Assembly (NCBI GenBank): GCA_037975125.1
Contig: CM075857.1
Coordinates: 44,157,172-44,221,171 of the forward strand
DNA: 64,000 bases
Source of the DNA: Latrodectus hesperus
Taxonomy: Eukaryota > Arthropoda > Arachnida > Araneae > Theridiidae
Reading direction: 5' to 3'
The notes beneath the pieces were generated by a model. The model ran no database searches. It was not told the origin of the DNA and worked only from the letters and a program-made list of their open reading frames with translations. The first letter of the stretch is position 1, and each line of letters opens with the position of its first letter. Made by a program: the position numbers and the translations under genes. This document shows positions 23,560-37,448 of this stretch, one piece after another.

Positions 23560-25087
23560 AATTTTAATAATGAGTGGAGAGAATTTCTTCTTTGTTGACA
23601 ATAACGGGAAAACATTGTGTGTTATTTGTAATTCTACGATCAAAAATTATAAAACCTGCAATTTACATCGACATCATGAAACCAATCATCCTCAATTTTC
23701 TAATAAGTATCCACCAAATTCCAAATTAAGGTCAGATAAACTTGCTTTGTTAAAATCAAATTTAAATAAACAAGAGTCAGTTTAGATTACCCTTAGCAAT
23801 CAAGCTAATAATGTGGCTGAAACCGCTTTGTTATTGCCTGGACGCGCAAAACGCCCGTATACAGAGGAGAGTTTATGAAAAAAATTGAAAGATGTACTTA
23901 AAGTTTTAGATTCAAATAAAGCAGGATTACACGAAGTTGTTTCGCGAATTCCCAGCTCGAAACACACAAGCGAACGACATATAACTTCAATTAATATATC
24001 TCTTGAATATAATTTAAAAAAATGATTTGAAGAACTGTATTGTATTCAGTTTAGTCATTGACGCATCGACAGATATCACAGAACTTCCACAATTGGCATT
24101 TATCATACGTTTTGTTTCACCTGACTTCGTTGTTAAAGAAGAATTATTAGATTTAGTAGCCCTGTAAAGAGTCAACTTACGGCGTCGTATTAAAAATGCA
24201 TTAGATTCCATAATGGAAACTTTTGATGTGCCTCTTAACAAACTTATAATCATTACAAGTGATGGAGCTCCGGCAAAGCTGGGTAACAAAAATTGATTTT
24301 ATTGAGCCTTTAAATGATGATTCTCAAATTCCACAATTCATACCAATTCACTGCATAATTCATAGAGAACATCTCATTACAAAATATTTAAAATATACTG
24401 ATGATATGAAAACAGTATTACACATTTGTGTGTTACACACACAGGTGTAAATTACATTCGTACCTATGTAAAAAATCATCGGCAATTCAAAAATTTCCTT
24501 GAAGAATTAAAAGACGAAGAACTTCCAAATGACTATAATTTCTTTTGCATTGTTAAATGGTTATCTAGCTTCAACGTATTAAATCGATTCGTAGATTTGT
24601 TTGATCACATTACTCATTTCTAAAAGAAAAGAAAATAACCTATTCAGAATTAGACGATGACCAGTGGTTATCTTTTGACTGATGTCCGGAAACATTTGCA
24701 AACACTGAATTTACAGTGGCATGGGAAAGTTAAAATAATTGTTTCAATATTCGGAATAACGTACTTTTGTGAATCATTTTATTCCACTTTAAAATTCGTG
24801 AAATCCAAACACCGACCAATATTAACTAACCAGCATTTCAAAGAATTACTGAGAAGTGCTATCACCAATTATTCACCTGATTTTAAAGAATTACCTAAGA
24901 GATATAATAAATGTGTCAATACTAATATTTCGTACTTTTATTTATATGTTTTCAATAAAAACAATTTTTGTAAAAAAATTTTAATACCTTTTTTGCATAG
25001 CTTTTGAATACGTATTTAATTGCGGCTCGCGAAGCATTTCAAATTTTAAAAAATGGCCTGGACTATCAAGTAGCTTGGCCACCCCTG
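23560..25087 (+). mobile_element. hAT transposon (GTF2IRD2/ZBED5-like), decayed and internally deleted
   Basis: The right end is clear. The segment from TGCGGCTCGCGAAGCATTTC (25021) to TTGGCCACCCCTG (25075-25087) is the characteristic terminal region of this hAT group, whose ends read CAGGGGTGGCCAA. The 8 bp after it are CTCTGTAG. A matching left terminus was not found upstream of 23570. The near-match CTCTGCAG at 23344-23351 could be the duplicated target, but the bases after it do not resemble a hAT end. The transposase inside is broken and lacks its central part. Confidence 0.75.
23570..24988 (+). pseudogene. hAT transposase of the GTF2IRD2/ZBED5 type, broken
   Basis: The protein begins MSGENFFFVDNNGKTLCVIC, with a zinc-finger pattern of CxxC followed by HRHHETNH (BED-like, residues about 17-43). 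Further motifs appear in order but in shifting frames: LVIDASTDITELPQLAFIIR near 24050 (first catalytic Asp region), IITSDGAPA near 24250 (second Asp region), IPIHCIIHREHLITKYL near 24340, HRQFKNFLEELKDEELPN near 24480 and WLSSFNVLNRF near 24560. The dimerisation segment IFGITYFCESFYSTLKFVKS is near 24750. That segment directly follows HLQTLNLQWHGKVK, which in intact relatives lies well over 100 residues earlier, so an internal deletion has joined them. At least four stops or frameshifts are present. Confidence 0.8.
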
Positions 25088-25095
25088 CTCTGTAG

Positions 25096-25745
25096 TGTAA
25101 GCTAAATGGAAATTACTTTATAGAAGAAAATTGCGCAAATTTGTTTGCTTTCTTTATTAGTAATTTCTATCAATTAATTAGAGTTTTATTAAATAATTTG
25201 GTAATCATTGCAATTAATGATCTAATAAGAAAAAAAGACATTGTTTTAACTAAATTTAAAATAATTATGGAAAACAGAAATCAAAGAATTGCATCATTAT
25301 TTTTATAGCTTACAATGTTCGTTCTATTTCTGCAAGGAAATTAATATTTAAAAGATCATTTAAAAAACATGCTTTAGAATATTTTTACGCTACACGTATT
25401 TAGTAAGAATTATGTTTCTCCTTATTTTTAGAGTCATATTCCACTTATTTGTTGAAACAGGTCCATATCCAGATTGATTTATTCTTACAATTAAGTAATC
25501 GTTACTAAAGGATTCATCATTAGCCTTGATCTTAACCGACGCAAAAAGTTGCAGGAAAACCGTAACCATTATTAGGTATGGTTGTCTCAAATTTGCATTG
25601 ATCCAGCCAGCTTATAGTTAATTTTTTTTGACATATATATTAAAGGATGAAATTTTCCTCATGCGCGTGCTAATTTTCATATCACAAAATGATATATCGT
25701 TCAAGAAACAGTTTACAGAAATAGTGGAAAAAGGTGACATTAAAA

Positions 25746-25825
<80 letters not shown>

Positions 25826-28800
25826 TTCACTTTCATAACATGAATGGAAATATTAACAAATATTTTTAATTTAGGGTACTTTATTGGCTATAGCGAAACT
25901 ATCAGTTGAATTACTTTTCAATTATTATGACGTTTGGGGTGCACATACATGCGCAGAATAAATTGATAATCAATCAACCATCACCAAAATATATATTTAT
26001 CTAATCCAAGAGCTTTCTGAATTAAAACTCAAATGTACACTGAAAACAGCCGAAATTGAGCAAAGTAAACTGATTCCTGTGTAAAAACTGAGAACTCATT
26101 AAATACTCTGAAAGTCGTAAAAATAGCTTAATCAACGTTTAGCATGTTTAATACATAAATTGCTATATTATTGCGCAAAAATTCAGTGATTGACGAAATA
26201 ATGGGCAGAAAGATCAAACGGAAAGCAATAAGGACATATGAAGACATTACAACTATTACAACGATAATGAGGTATGAGCCCTTAACCATGTTCATGACTC
26301 AATTCGAAACTTGACACCGGTGACTGTTAAGATCTTGACATGTCCCTTTACAAAATTCACCTGGGACAACCTCTCGGCCCAGATATGCATTTTTTAAAAG
26401 AATGGAATTCTTCAACACGATGTGCCAAATAATCAACACTGATTTCAAATAAGGCGATATCGTTTCTTCCAATAAGCCATGCAGTTGGTTGATGAGAGGT
26501 TATGTCTGTCACAAAATTATCTAATTTGTAACATTAATTAATCCACAAAAAATCAATGAGTGTTGCGGTTAATATTACTGATGGCATTACAAGTCCGTAT
26601 TCGTTTAACCTGGCATGGATAGATGTTATGAGGACTTCTCGACAACGAGGTTAATTTCTGATATTTACTGCAAACACAAAGACACATTATTAAATCAAAC
26701 ATTACTAGCACACCTAAAATCCAACCGAAAAAGGTTTTGTGATTGTATGCTGAAAATCAATTTTACTGAGATCATTCAACACCCATAGTAAAGCTGAAAT
26801 CAGCGAGCACAAGTGTGATAAGTTCAATTCCTGTTCATTTTGAAAATCTGTTTAATTTTTTTTGTTTGTAATCTGTAAATTAAGGAAATATATAAAATAA
26901 AAATCTTTTTCCTTTCTACGGTTATTCTATTTCCTGTGAAGCCACCTGTGTTCTAAAATTAATTTTCTTCGAAGCCACCATTTACCTTATTTGTCGTGCG
27001 ATGCATAAAACTCATTTTTCTCTTTAGGTTTACACTAATTCATTTTTACATGCTTTTTAATTGTAAAAGAGATTAAAATTTAAATTTATGAAAATACTGT
27101 CGGTTAGGAGACCTAACCTTTTTTTCTTATATCGGTGCGAGTTCCATACAAGTTTATTTTTTTGTCTAAAAGAAAGTTTTTGTATTTAATCATTATTAAA
27201 AAAATTAGCCTTAGGATTTTCATTTTCATTAAATGTTGTTTAGTATTCTAAAGCATTAAATATTGTTTAATATTTTAGAAAACACTATACTATGACAATT
27301 TAAATTGTTTTCAACCATAAGGCAAGAATACGAAATTTTATCAATTCTAACAAATCATTTAATTAACCTATTAAAAAATTTGTAAAGCTCACAAAATTAT
27401 TTTAAAAATATTGTACACAAAAATCTTATGTCATGAGCTACACATAAATGCAAAATAAAAAAAAACGCTTCTAAAATACTTTCACATTTAAATAAATACT
27501 CTAATATTTCGAAAGAATAATTTTTTAAAAAATTATGTTTGCAAAAAATAATTTTTTTAATAAACCTAATAGTTGTTTAAAATTTTTATATAGTTATATA
27601 AAAGTTGTACATAATGTAATTAAAAATAATTGTATATTAATTATTTATAAAAATTGTTATATAATAACATTATACATATATTAAAAAATAAAAGTTTTTT
27701 TAAGTTTGAAAGTAAATTCTAATAAAAATATTTTTCTTATATGTGCAATGGCTTAAAAAATTAATCAGATGATCATGAATTCTATTTAAATTCTAATTTA
27801 ATACATTTAAATATTTCGTTAAAATGTTTAAAATAATATTTATGTTTCTATTTTAATGGAACTAAGAAAAATTTGGAATAAAATTCTAGATTTACAGAAA
27901 AAATTCAAAACCAAAAATTAAGTAACGAAGAAATAACCGAACATTTATGAAAATAATATTGTAAATTAGAAAGTATTATAGTATTTTTGAATTTAGAATT
28001 TAATCTGATAGAGTAGATTCTGGGTTCATGATTTTTTTTTTAATTTTCTTTGTTATCTGGTTATTTTTACACCATCACCATCTTTCATTAGCTTTTAATT
28101 TTACGTTGTTTCGTCATAAAATTTGCATACCACTATACTAAATTAGATCTAAATTGAACAAATGAGATGCAATATAAAAATTTTAGAATGGTTGAAATTC
28201 GGCATTTTTCCTTGGAATTTTTAGTTTGATAAACGAAAAATGTGATTTTGATGTTTTCATATTGATAATTTTATGTTGTCTTTTGAAAAAGTCAAATGAA
28301 ATGCAATTCAAATATATTCTTAAAAAACAAATATCCATAATTCTTATGGTGATGTGTAATCCCTACTCTTAGATTCCATAAATCGAAATTTCAAATGTGT
28401 TATTTAATACTTTGTTTCAAAAATATCAACAGGTTCTAAAGATAAAAATAAGTTTTTCTTCTGTTTTGCCTGTATTATTAAGGCCGTTCAGAATCAAACA
28501 TCTTATATTTACTCTCATCTGATTAGAACATAATTTTAATTTAATATATGACTTTTTGTCAAGTATAAACAGAATAATTAGTTTAAGCGGTATTCCATTT
28601 GATTTATAGAAATATCGAACATTTTCGGAATGAAATCAATAATGAGAATATTTAATCGAATTCTACTCACTCATCAGTTTTTAAATAAAATTGTTTGTAA
28701 ATTTTCCAAAGTGTTAACCTATTTTCAGAATATCTAGATTACTTGTTTAATTTCAATTTAATGTTTTTTCTTTTGAAATACTTCTATCCAGAGAAAATTT

Positions 28801-31800
28801 TACTCTCTATTTACGTTTCTATCTATTTTTAAACTAACTAATGAGAGAATTTATTACTTCAACTATAAATTAAAAAAAATTATTACAGTTTTTCTTTTAC
28901 ACAGTGGGAAATAATCACTCTTTGAATGGCATTTCCTCTTTTATTTTTTAAGATTTAGCGACATTTCCAGTAAATAAATAAAATATTTTTATGTGAAAAA
29001 ATATGAAAAACAATGACATTTTTAACGTAATAAAATAAATTAGATAAATTTATCGATGATTTTGTTTGAAGTATTTTTCGTGCTTTTTTTATAGCCTTTT
29101 TTGTTTTCAGTGTTTTTCTTAGTTGTTCTATTAGAGTTTCATATAATAATTTATGCATTTTTATAGAAAACGTTCTTTTTTAAGTATGTAAATGAATTTT
29201 ATTTTAATCGAGTATTATAACTATCAACATCCTTTGTGCAAAACGTGATACATTTTAAAAGGGTTAATTAAGCCCAGTCAATCGGGTTAGAGTTAGAACT
29301 GACTTAGAACTGAATTTTTTTTACTTTATTGTTAACTATTTGTCCGATACATTTATCCAGAGAACACATTTTACTAAGCTTAATATAACGAAATGAATAC
29401 TCAAATGCATTAATATGTCATAAATATACCATATACTGGATTACTTGTATCATAAGTTGAATTAAAGTATGAATTTATGACTAATGTGTGTGTGTGTGTA
29501 TTATGAAAACAATAATGTAACGAAATTCTTGGAGAAGTAAATACATAACATTTTTCTTTAAACCTAGAAGTTTTTTCATTTTAAAATTAAAAATTTTATT
29601 AATTTTGAAACTAAAATAATTTTAAATTTTTGTACTTGTTCTTTTTTAAAATCATCTAGCATAAAACTTCGTCGAATGATTACTTCTTCAATGTATTGTG
29701 GGAAACTTGCTTAAATTTTGTGCATGGAATTATGCGCGAATCATAAACGAATTTTACACAAAATGATTAAACAAATTTTTGAATCTTGAAATTCTTATAG
29801 AAATAAAAATTACTCCTTTAGAAAAATAATTGAAATTTGTTTTTGTACAAGCAAAGTTTATCATATTTTACATTTATCATAAATAATAGTTTTATTGTAT
29901 AATTTGATATAAAGCATTGTTTATTTTTTAAAGTCTCAATTAATATACTGTTCAGTTTTTATAAGATTTTTAAAGATAAAGGACTCATATCACTAAACAT
30001 CAAGCAATTACAAAATTTTGTGAAAGCTCGAATAACTTAGCTAGAAATGTTAAAAAGCAATGTTTATGAATTAAGTAACAAGATTTATAATTCTGTTTTT
30101 AAACTCGTCTCGATTCTAATGAATTTCCTCAGGTCATTTATTTAACTTATTTACATATTTCTGAGAAAATTGATTTAAAATTTTGTCACTATAAATTGGT
30201 TGAAAGAATTATTCGCTTCTCAAATTGCTTCAGCTAAAACATATAGAAATTAAATTAACGATAAAATCTCTCATGCATTTTTAATCTAATTCATTTATAA
30301 GAATGTTATTCAATAGAAACATTAAATTAATTTTTCAGTATGCATTTCAAATATTAATAAATGGCGAATTACATTTTGGTTGTGATAGTCAATTGCTTCG
30401 TATAAAGAATGCGTTAAATACATATTCTGTTTTTTTTCTACTTATGTTTAAGTTTTTAATGTGATATTAGTTTGGGTGATGTTTTAATGCTCTCGAAACA
30501 TTTTGAATCATACTCAAAGGTAGGGGAAATGTATTGCTTTTCTAAACTTACGTCAGTTATTAGACATCACTGGTTATTTTTATCTATCAAAACCGGATGC
30601 ATGTTCCCAAACGAACTGCATATTCGTACCGTTATTGTATTATCTCAAAGCAAAGTTGGAAGTTAGCGGTCGTAAGAAGATTCTATTATGTTTTCTTATA
30701 AACCTAGATGACTACCATTTTGTTCACCGAATGAATATAAATAGGTAGAATAATATTTTATTATTCATAAATAATTAATACGAAAGGTTGATTTCGTTTG
30801 GAAAATATACGTTGATTTCGAGTTGGTATAATTTGGGTACTCAGATTTGGCGTGTATTCGAGATTTTAATAAATACACTCATTTTCTGATACTACTTTAC
30901 TGATTTATTTCGCAGTTATAGTATTCTGCTAAAATGAAAATAATCAACGGAAATGCTTAAATTATAATTATTTTGATTAAAATTTTCGCCAGAATTTTTT
31001 AAATTTATGGTTTGCGTGTCATTTACGCCATTAGAAGAAGAATTAATTCATTTTTTAAGAAGCCTTTGAGAAATTATTTTAAGAATCAATCATTGAAAGA
31101 ATATATTTTTAATTTTATAAAAATATATCTATTTAAAAAATATGTGATTATTAATTAGAACGTTATTTTTTTGGAGAAATTTTATATATTTTGAGATCGG
31201 AATGAATTATTAATTTTACTTAATAGAAAACTGATGCAATATTTTTGTAAGTCGACTTATAAATGCCAAATGTTACTATTGTTTCTGAAAGTTATTTCCA
31301 TGAATGTTTACAAAAAATGAATTCATCACACTCTTTCCAAAGAAGTTAATTTCATCTCAAACAGTAAATTGAAATGTGAAATTCTTTTATTGGCTTGTAT
31401 GTTTGTTTTCTTGATGACTTTAATTTAAAAAAAGAGTTTTTTTGTTTTTATATTTTACAGATTTGGTTTTGATTTTAACATTAAATGGGTATTGCACCAA
31501 AACTGTCAAATTTAAAAATTAGCAGTTATTGCCTTGCCTTAATGTTGACACGAAAACAATATTTGTCCTTTGTGGTTATACTTATTATTTTTACTACATT
31601 TAATTTATCCTTTTTTTTAAATGAATACTTGCATCTTAATATTTTGGCAATTGTTAAATTGTGTGGTCCATATTTTGTTAATAAATTTATATTTTAAATA
31701 ACGGTAATTTTTTGTAAATAGAATTTATAATATTTGTTTTAATAGGGTTTCTGAGAATGTGTTAAAAATTAAAACTTTTTAAATGTTATTAGTTATGAAA

Positions 31801-32920
31801 AGTTATTCTTGTAATATAACTGTTTTTGTTTGATATCCAATTAATGAAAAGAATATTATGTAAAATATGTTGCAATTCAATATACTGAAGTATATTACAC
31901 GTAAAAAAGTGACAGTTTTGGACGACTTTTGATTTGAAAAGCTACTCACTTAAAAGCAGAATGTGATTTCAAATGTTAGTTTATATTCCAGTAGATTAAA
32001 TTATTAAAATGTTTCGCGTTATTTTACAATCTTCATATTCCAATTAGCTTTTGACAAGCTGAACAGTTATAAACTTATAAAGCGCCTTACAATAAATAAT
32101 AATAAAGTGCTTTAGTCATACATTCCTCTTGTATTGAAAACATCAGAACATGCACTTTTAAAGCATTTCTAGACAGCGATGACAAAACCTAAAAATAAAA
32201 ATTCCTGAATGTGAACTAGACTTTAAACCAGTTATCAGATACAACTTTGATTTTAAAAAATATGCACTCTTTTCCAAACTGATTTTGCATTTTGTTTTTC
32301 AAAAACTGCGATAATGCAAAAAAATGTTTTAAATGTGGAAAATAAATATCCATCGTAAATATTTTCAGAAGATAATCTGTATCAGGAATAAAAATATCAA
32401 ATTCTTCTAGCGTATACTAGTCTACTTACCCATAAAACTTTTTTTTGTTACTTTTTATGCAGATAGTAATAGCATTCGTTCCGCCATGCTGAGGATGAAT
32501 GTCGAGTAAGTCATATGACTCATACAGCCGGAAACTTTGCAGCCAAATGTAACTCTAATAGCTCGAATACAAACATATCAAATGCATCATGTAAAAAAAG
32601 TCGAAGACGTATTTTTATATTTAAAATGTACAGTTTGTTGAAAAGCTATTATTAAATGTTTGAATGATAGTTTCGTAATTTTGGTTGGGTGCATTTATCA
32701 GTATGTGCATTCTTCCTATTTCATTAAATAATTTAATTAAATATTAAGATATTTGAGCGAATAAAGAATAGAAATAAGGAAAAATTTGGAAAACTACAGC
32801 TTTTATTAATAAATACATTTTGCATTTAAAATCAAATATATTTTTATGAATAATACACAGTAACTTATAAATTGAAATTCTTATCAGATGACTTCGTCTT
32901 CTCAATTTTTTCTAACTTCT
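25096..32920. other. Long AT-rich intergenic DNA, no gene recognised
   Basis: No supported gene. The stretch holds a (TA)n microsatellite (listed separately). It also holds a less AT-biased block at about 26170-26830 that reads like a decayed repeat but yields no named motif on either strand, and a short (GT)n run near 29486-29499. The small frames at 28955-29158, 30472-30666 and 31485-31697 are low-complexity or unrecognised. Confidence 0.45.
25751..25823. repeat. (TA)n microsatellite
   Basis: About 73 bp of uninterrupted TA dinucleotides. Open frames across it on both strands (YIYIYI and IYIYIY) are artefacts. Confidence 0.97.
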
Positions 32921-32924
32921 GATA

Positions 32925-34097
32925 TGTAGTTATCAAAATAATGGACCGCTTTTGACATGCAATACAGCTTGTATTCACCTAAGAATCGTTTCATACATGT
33001 GTAGAACAAAGTTTTGAGAAACATTGTATCATTCTTCATGCATAATTGTGAATGTTCTGGCAGGAATGCCGATAAGATGTAGATTTCGTATTGAATGCTC
33101 AAATAGAATTTAATTTCTCAATTACATTGCGATTGAGTAATTGTGCAGGCCTAAGTAGATGTTTAACTTCATCCTCGTGTTCATTAAACCATAATTGGAC
33201 TAGTCCCGCTGTACAGAAAGATATGTTATACTCGTGGAAAATTCCATTTCCTGCAGAAAATGAAGTTTACATCATTGGATGGAACTGGTCAGCTAAAATT
33301 TCTCTCCAATGACTTTTCCTTTCAAAATTATGATTGGTCCAGCAGGAAACCACGACCCAGCTGCCCCTACCATGGCAAATTCATATCCATGCTTGATAGT
33401 GGGAAGAAGACAGTCACGATCATACGCTTCTGCAGGTGTTCTCCAAACGAGCATTCTTACTGTGGTAATTAAAAGTGTGCAAGACGATTCGATTCTCGTC
33501 AGACCATATTACTTTCTTGCACTTATCAATGGATCAGTTTTCGTGGATGTGACACCAAATTACACGATGTTTGACATTAACATCTGTTACAAGTGTTTTG
33601 AAAATTACTGCTTTACCGTAAATCTCCTGCTTACAAAGATGCCTTCTAACTGTAATCAGCGACACTGGAGAATGCAGATGATTGACCTCTGCAGTTACTT
33701 TTGTTATACTTGTTCGATTTTTAGACATCACAGTTTGCTTCACTATCCGTTCCGTCCACGTTTTTTGATTTGCGGAACTTTTCCCGCCGCACTGTGTATA
33801 TGCCATCATGATTTTAGACACCAAATCCATAGAAAACGCCTAAAAGTTGGAATATTTAAATTATTTGCTCCATTTAAACTGACTCCTACAATTTGGTTTT
33901 CTTTGAAAATCTGAATGTGATCCGAAACTTCGCGCTTTTCAGAAGTGTCCAAGACCATAAAGTAAAACTACCACATACCAAAAGAATATATGCATATCTA
34001 TCTATAAAAATACTAGTAATTGTTATTATATTTTACAGCTTTCGAAGCTGTACAAAAATGTCAATTAGCTGGTGTTCCCATTATTTTGATAATGGCC
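32925..34097 (-). mobile_element. Decayed Tc1-like transposon (minus orientation)
   Basis: A 15-bp inverted match near both ends, TTATCAAAATAATGG at 32930-32944 and its exact inverse at 34079-34093, marks the terminal repeats. These resemble the TTATCAAAATAATGGGAACA ends of a Tc1 group. The spacing of about 1.17 kb suits a complete element. The outermost bases and TA duplications are not preserved. As in compact Tc1 elements, the left terminal repeat overlaps the transposase stop codon. Confidence 0.72.
32933..33955 (-). pseudogene. Tc1-like transposase fossil, frameshifted
   Basis: The N-terminal DNA-binding part reads NRTSITKVTAEVNHLHSPVS then ITVRRHLCKQEIYGK (33640-33750). It is followed in the same frame by CKKVIWSDEN (near 33505, first Asp). 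After a frame change comes LVWRTPAEAYDRDCLLPTIK (near 33420), then SWFPAGPIIILKGKVIGEKF and, in another frame, NEHEDEVKHLL with IEKLNSI (near 33120). The C-terminus is FTIMHEE, LHMYETIL and IQAVLHVKSGPLF, ending at TGA (32933-32935). At least three frame changes and several stops (for example in HEN*SID and MHEE*YN) are present, and the second catalytic Asp is mutated. The plus-strand open frames of up to 201 codons at 33309-33914 are shadows. Confidence 0.78.
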
Positions 34098-34475
34098 CAT
34101 AAATCTATATAATTTTGTAAATGATTTATTCACATTCTTCTGTAAAAAGAAAGAAAATTGTCCATCTATTCTATTTCAGTACTACATAAAATGATTAATC
34201 TAAAAAATAAACTCAATTTCAATAACTCTTTCTCGAAAATGCAATATTTTTAATAAACGAATATGATGTACTTGATAATTTTGCGTATAGAGTTATTAAT
34301 GACATAAAATATTCCTATGCATTTGTACTCAAACTACTAGGGTTTTATAATCTACTGCATTACCTGAAAGCGACGAATTAATCACGTGATCCATCATTGT
34401 TGAAAAAACTTGAGTTGATTGGCTTGATTTTTTTACAAATAATTTTTAGAGTAATAGTGGTATTCAAACTTATTA

Positions 34476-34537
<62 letters not shown>

Positions 34538-36845
34538 CGTGAATAAAAATTATTAACACAATGATTTTTGATTGTTGAAGGGTCATTATTGCTTGATCTG
34601 GATTCGAATCCCAGTAGATTAAGCGAAAAAAACTGATTTCGATTCATTTATTTTTGAATATTACTAAATTTTTACTATAGACTAAATGCCCCCATCAGTA
34701 ATTTGACTGTACCATTAGTAATTTGTAAAATTCCTCGCTCTTATGATGTAAATTCTGATAGAATTTTAAGCAAAACCCAGATTAATGTCTCAGAATTTTT
34801 TCCATAAGAGAATTATGCTATTTATATATAAAGCAAACAATGAATAATAGAAACACTTATCTCTGTTTTTAACTAAATAATTTTTATGACATTTTCATTC
34901 TGAAAAAATGTTAACTTAACAATTCCGTTGTTGTGAATAAATCATAAGTATCATAAGAATAATCATTTATATTACTCAAATCAGGCACTAAACTGTGGAA
35001 CTTTAGTTTTCATAGAGATTATTGTATTTGAACTTGATCTAAATCGCAATTTTTGTTTATTGCTTGGTTGTCAAATTTAATGACGCAAAAGACTTAAATT
35101 TTTATTTTAAGCTGGAAGTGTTGATGGAAATATACAATTGAATAGCTTGTGTCAGTGGAAAGCGATTACAGAGTGTAAATAAAGTAGAAGGTCATGAATT
35201 TATTAATCGTAATGAGGATTCAAGCTATAATTGTGTCGTATAACATTGATTGGGAAGGAGGAAAAATTTCCAGACAACTTCCAGGCCAAATAACAAGGAA
35301 AACTGCATTCTCCCAATCGAAACATTATGTTTTTCAAGAAGGGTTCCTTTTTGATAGGCAGTTTCTCCATCCATCAGTCACTAACTGTGGGATTTAGTTG
35401 AGTAAAGCAAATTTGCTCTCATCAAATCACAATGTTTCACTTGTCATTAGTAAATTTATTGCGTAGTTCCATTTTATTTCTTCTTATTATTACAAACTTA
35501 CAAAAATATTTTCCTGCTTTTGGGTTTGAGATACATAAATATATACGAAACAAAAGTTGTCAAAAATAAATAAATGTATGATGGTTAAAACTTTACTATG
35601 AAAAATTTTCTCATTTGAACTTTTGAATTAAAAGTTACGCAAGTTGTTTGATTCTTTATTTAGTTATTTATTGCATGGCATTTTCTTTATGTATTGTTGA
35701 TAACTATGTGTAACTTAATTAACAGAGTTGAATTGCATTGATTTATAATATTTGAATTTATCAATTCTTTGGATTGATCCTTTGCATTGAGAAGTACCAT
35801 AACTTAATTTACTGTAAAGATAAATGCATTTTAATTTCAATATTTGTGCATCAGTATAGGAAAATATTTTTTTATATTATGTATATTGGTTTTGTATAAA
35901 CTACCCATTTCTTTTCTGTTGAATAATATATGAAAACGACACAATTTCTTCATTTCTGACTATTGAGGAAGTATTCTAAATTAAATTATTTTTTCACTTT
36001 AAAGATTAATTACTTATTTATAAGATATATATTTATGTTTTTCTAGTGATTTTATTAATATTTCTAGACAGTGATTGAGCTTAATCAGAGAATTTAATCG
36101 GAAGTAATTATTGAGCATTTTAGTAATCTTTTAATCTTTGAAATGAGAAATTTTTGGAACCAGTCATAGAATTCATCTAAAGCTTTCTTTTCCTTCCATT
36201 GAATGTTCGAAATTTTTCGCGATACCTAAAATACTAATAGGTTATTCATCATCTTTCAATAGAATTTGAATACGATTTTCTCAGGATATCCATTGCATTA
36301 CACCTTGAACTATCGCAAAAGTTTCACGTTGCAGCGTTAGGGTGACAAAATTAAATGAAAAAAGTTGGTACCATGCATGATATTGACATTCTCATTTAAC
36401 TATAGCTCAAAACTGCAAAGTCGTTTGCTATATTCAGTGTCTTAGAGACAATAAAAATAAGCGGCCATAAACAAATGATTCTGATGATAAATTATTAAAT
36501 GTTTATCAGTACTTTCTAAGAAAGTAAAAATGCTATAAAATATATCCAACTCTCTTGTTACCTATTTCAATGACAAGGGAACAATACATTAAAGATGTAT
36601 GATCCATAAAATTAAAAGGAATATACATCTTTCATTTAAATTAAAATATGCACAATTGCTTTTTGAAAATAGATAATTATTACCAAATTTGTATTGCCAT
36701 AATTTAATGCGCTTATTAATATTAAATATAATTTCCGCTAACACTTCACTTGAAATCATCTTCTTTTTAAACTAGGAAATGTGATCCTTGGCCAATTCAT
36801 CCGGATAAAACATTTCCTCGTTGGAAAACAACCTTGTTGTACCAC
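34098..36845. other. AT-rich intergenic DNA with a microsatellite
   Basis: Apart from the (TA)n tract at 34479, no feature was recognised. The 67-codon frame at 35194-35397 is unremarkable. Confidence 0.45.
34479..34535. repeat. (TA)n microsatellite
   Basis: About 57 bp of TA dinucleotides. Confidence 0.96.
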
Positions 36846-37094
36846 TTACACCCTAAACTGAAAATGAACCACAAAGCCATAAGTTATTCTCACAGCATTA
36901 AAATATCGTTTGATATCTTTTTGGTCACGCTTTCTCAAGGAAGGCGGTTGTGTGTTTTTGATGAGGAAGGGAAGTAACTCCAGCTCCACTTCCTGAAATC
37001 TTATTGCTTCAAGCGCATTTGTGGGATGAAGAGAACTAGTTTTCCTGACCCATATTCTCAAGCGAAAATTTGCAGTTAAAGCTGTTTGGAACAT
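36846..37094 (-). other. Unrecognised 82-codon minus-strand ORF
   Basis: The frame starts MFQTALTANFRLRIWVRKTS and includes NALEAIRFQEVELELLPFLI and QPPSLRKRDQKDIKRY. Its base composition is less AT-rich than the neighbours, and codon content looks more protein-like than most frames here. I do not recognise it. It may be a piece of a mobile-element protein or an isolated exon. No splice partner or flanking repeat was found. Confidence 0.25.
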
Positions 37095-37363
37095 TACTAA
37101 AGAGTGTACAAGTGAAAATGTTTATTAGTGATAAAATAATTGTCATTAGTGTATTTGTATACTTGATTTTACTACACGAGAATCATATTCCAATTAAAAA
37201 AATTTAACAATATAATACACTTTCCAAAAAAGAAATAATATTTTCAAATTATCAATTTTTACCATATAATTGCTTTCTAAACTTAGTTTTGATAAAAATA
37301 CAACTAGTTTTGAAATAAACATCATGAAAAATAAAATGAATTGTTAATTAATATTTAAATGTC

Positions 37364-37364
<1 letters not shown>

Positions 37365-37443
<79 letters not shown>
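37365..37443. repeat. (TA)n microsatellite
   Basis: About 78 bp of TA dinucleotides, the longest of the four such tracts in the window. Confidence 0.96.

Positions 37444-37448
<5 letters not shown>

Noticed and set aside
23344..25095. CTCTGCAG / CTCTGTAG as the hAT target-site duplication
   Set aside because: Seven of eight bases match, but the sequence after the left copy is not a hAT terminus, and such a near-match is not unlikely by chance in this distance.
25618..25843. ORFs on both strands with long Ile-Tyr repeats
   Set aside because: They are readings of a (TA)n microsatellite.
26170..26830. Possible further Tc1 fossil
   Set aside because: The composition looks like a decayed repeat, but no DDE motif, helix-turn-helix or inverted ends could be identified on either strand.
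33309..33914. 201-codon plus-strand ORF, the longest open frame in the window
   Set aside because: It lies antisense to a Tc1 transposase fossil whose minus-strand motifs are clear; it has no recognisable domain of its own.
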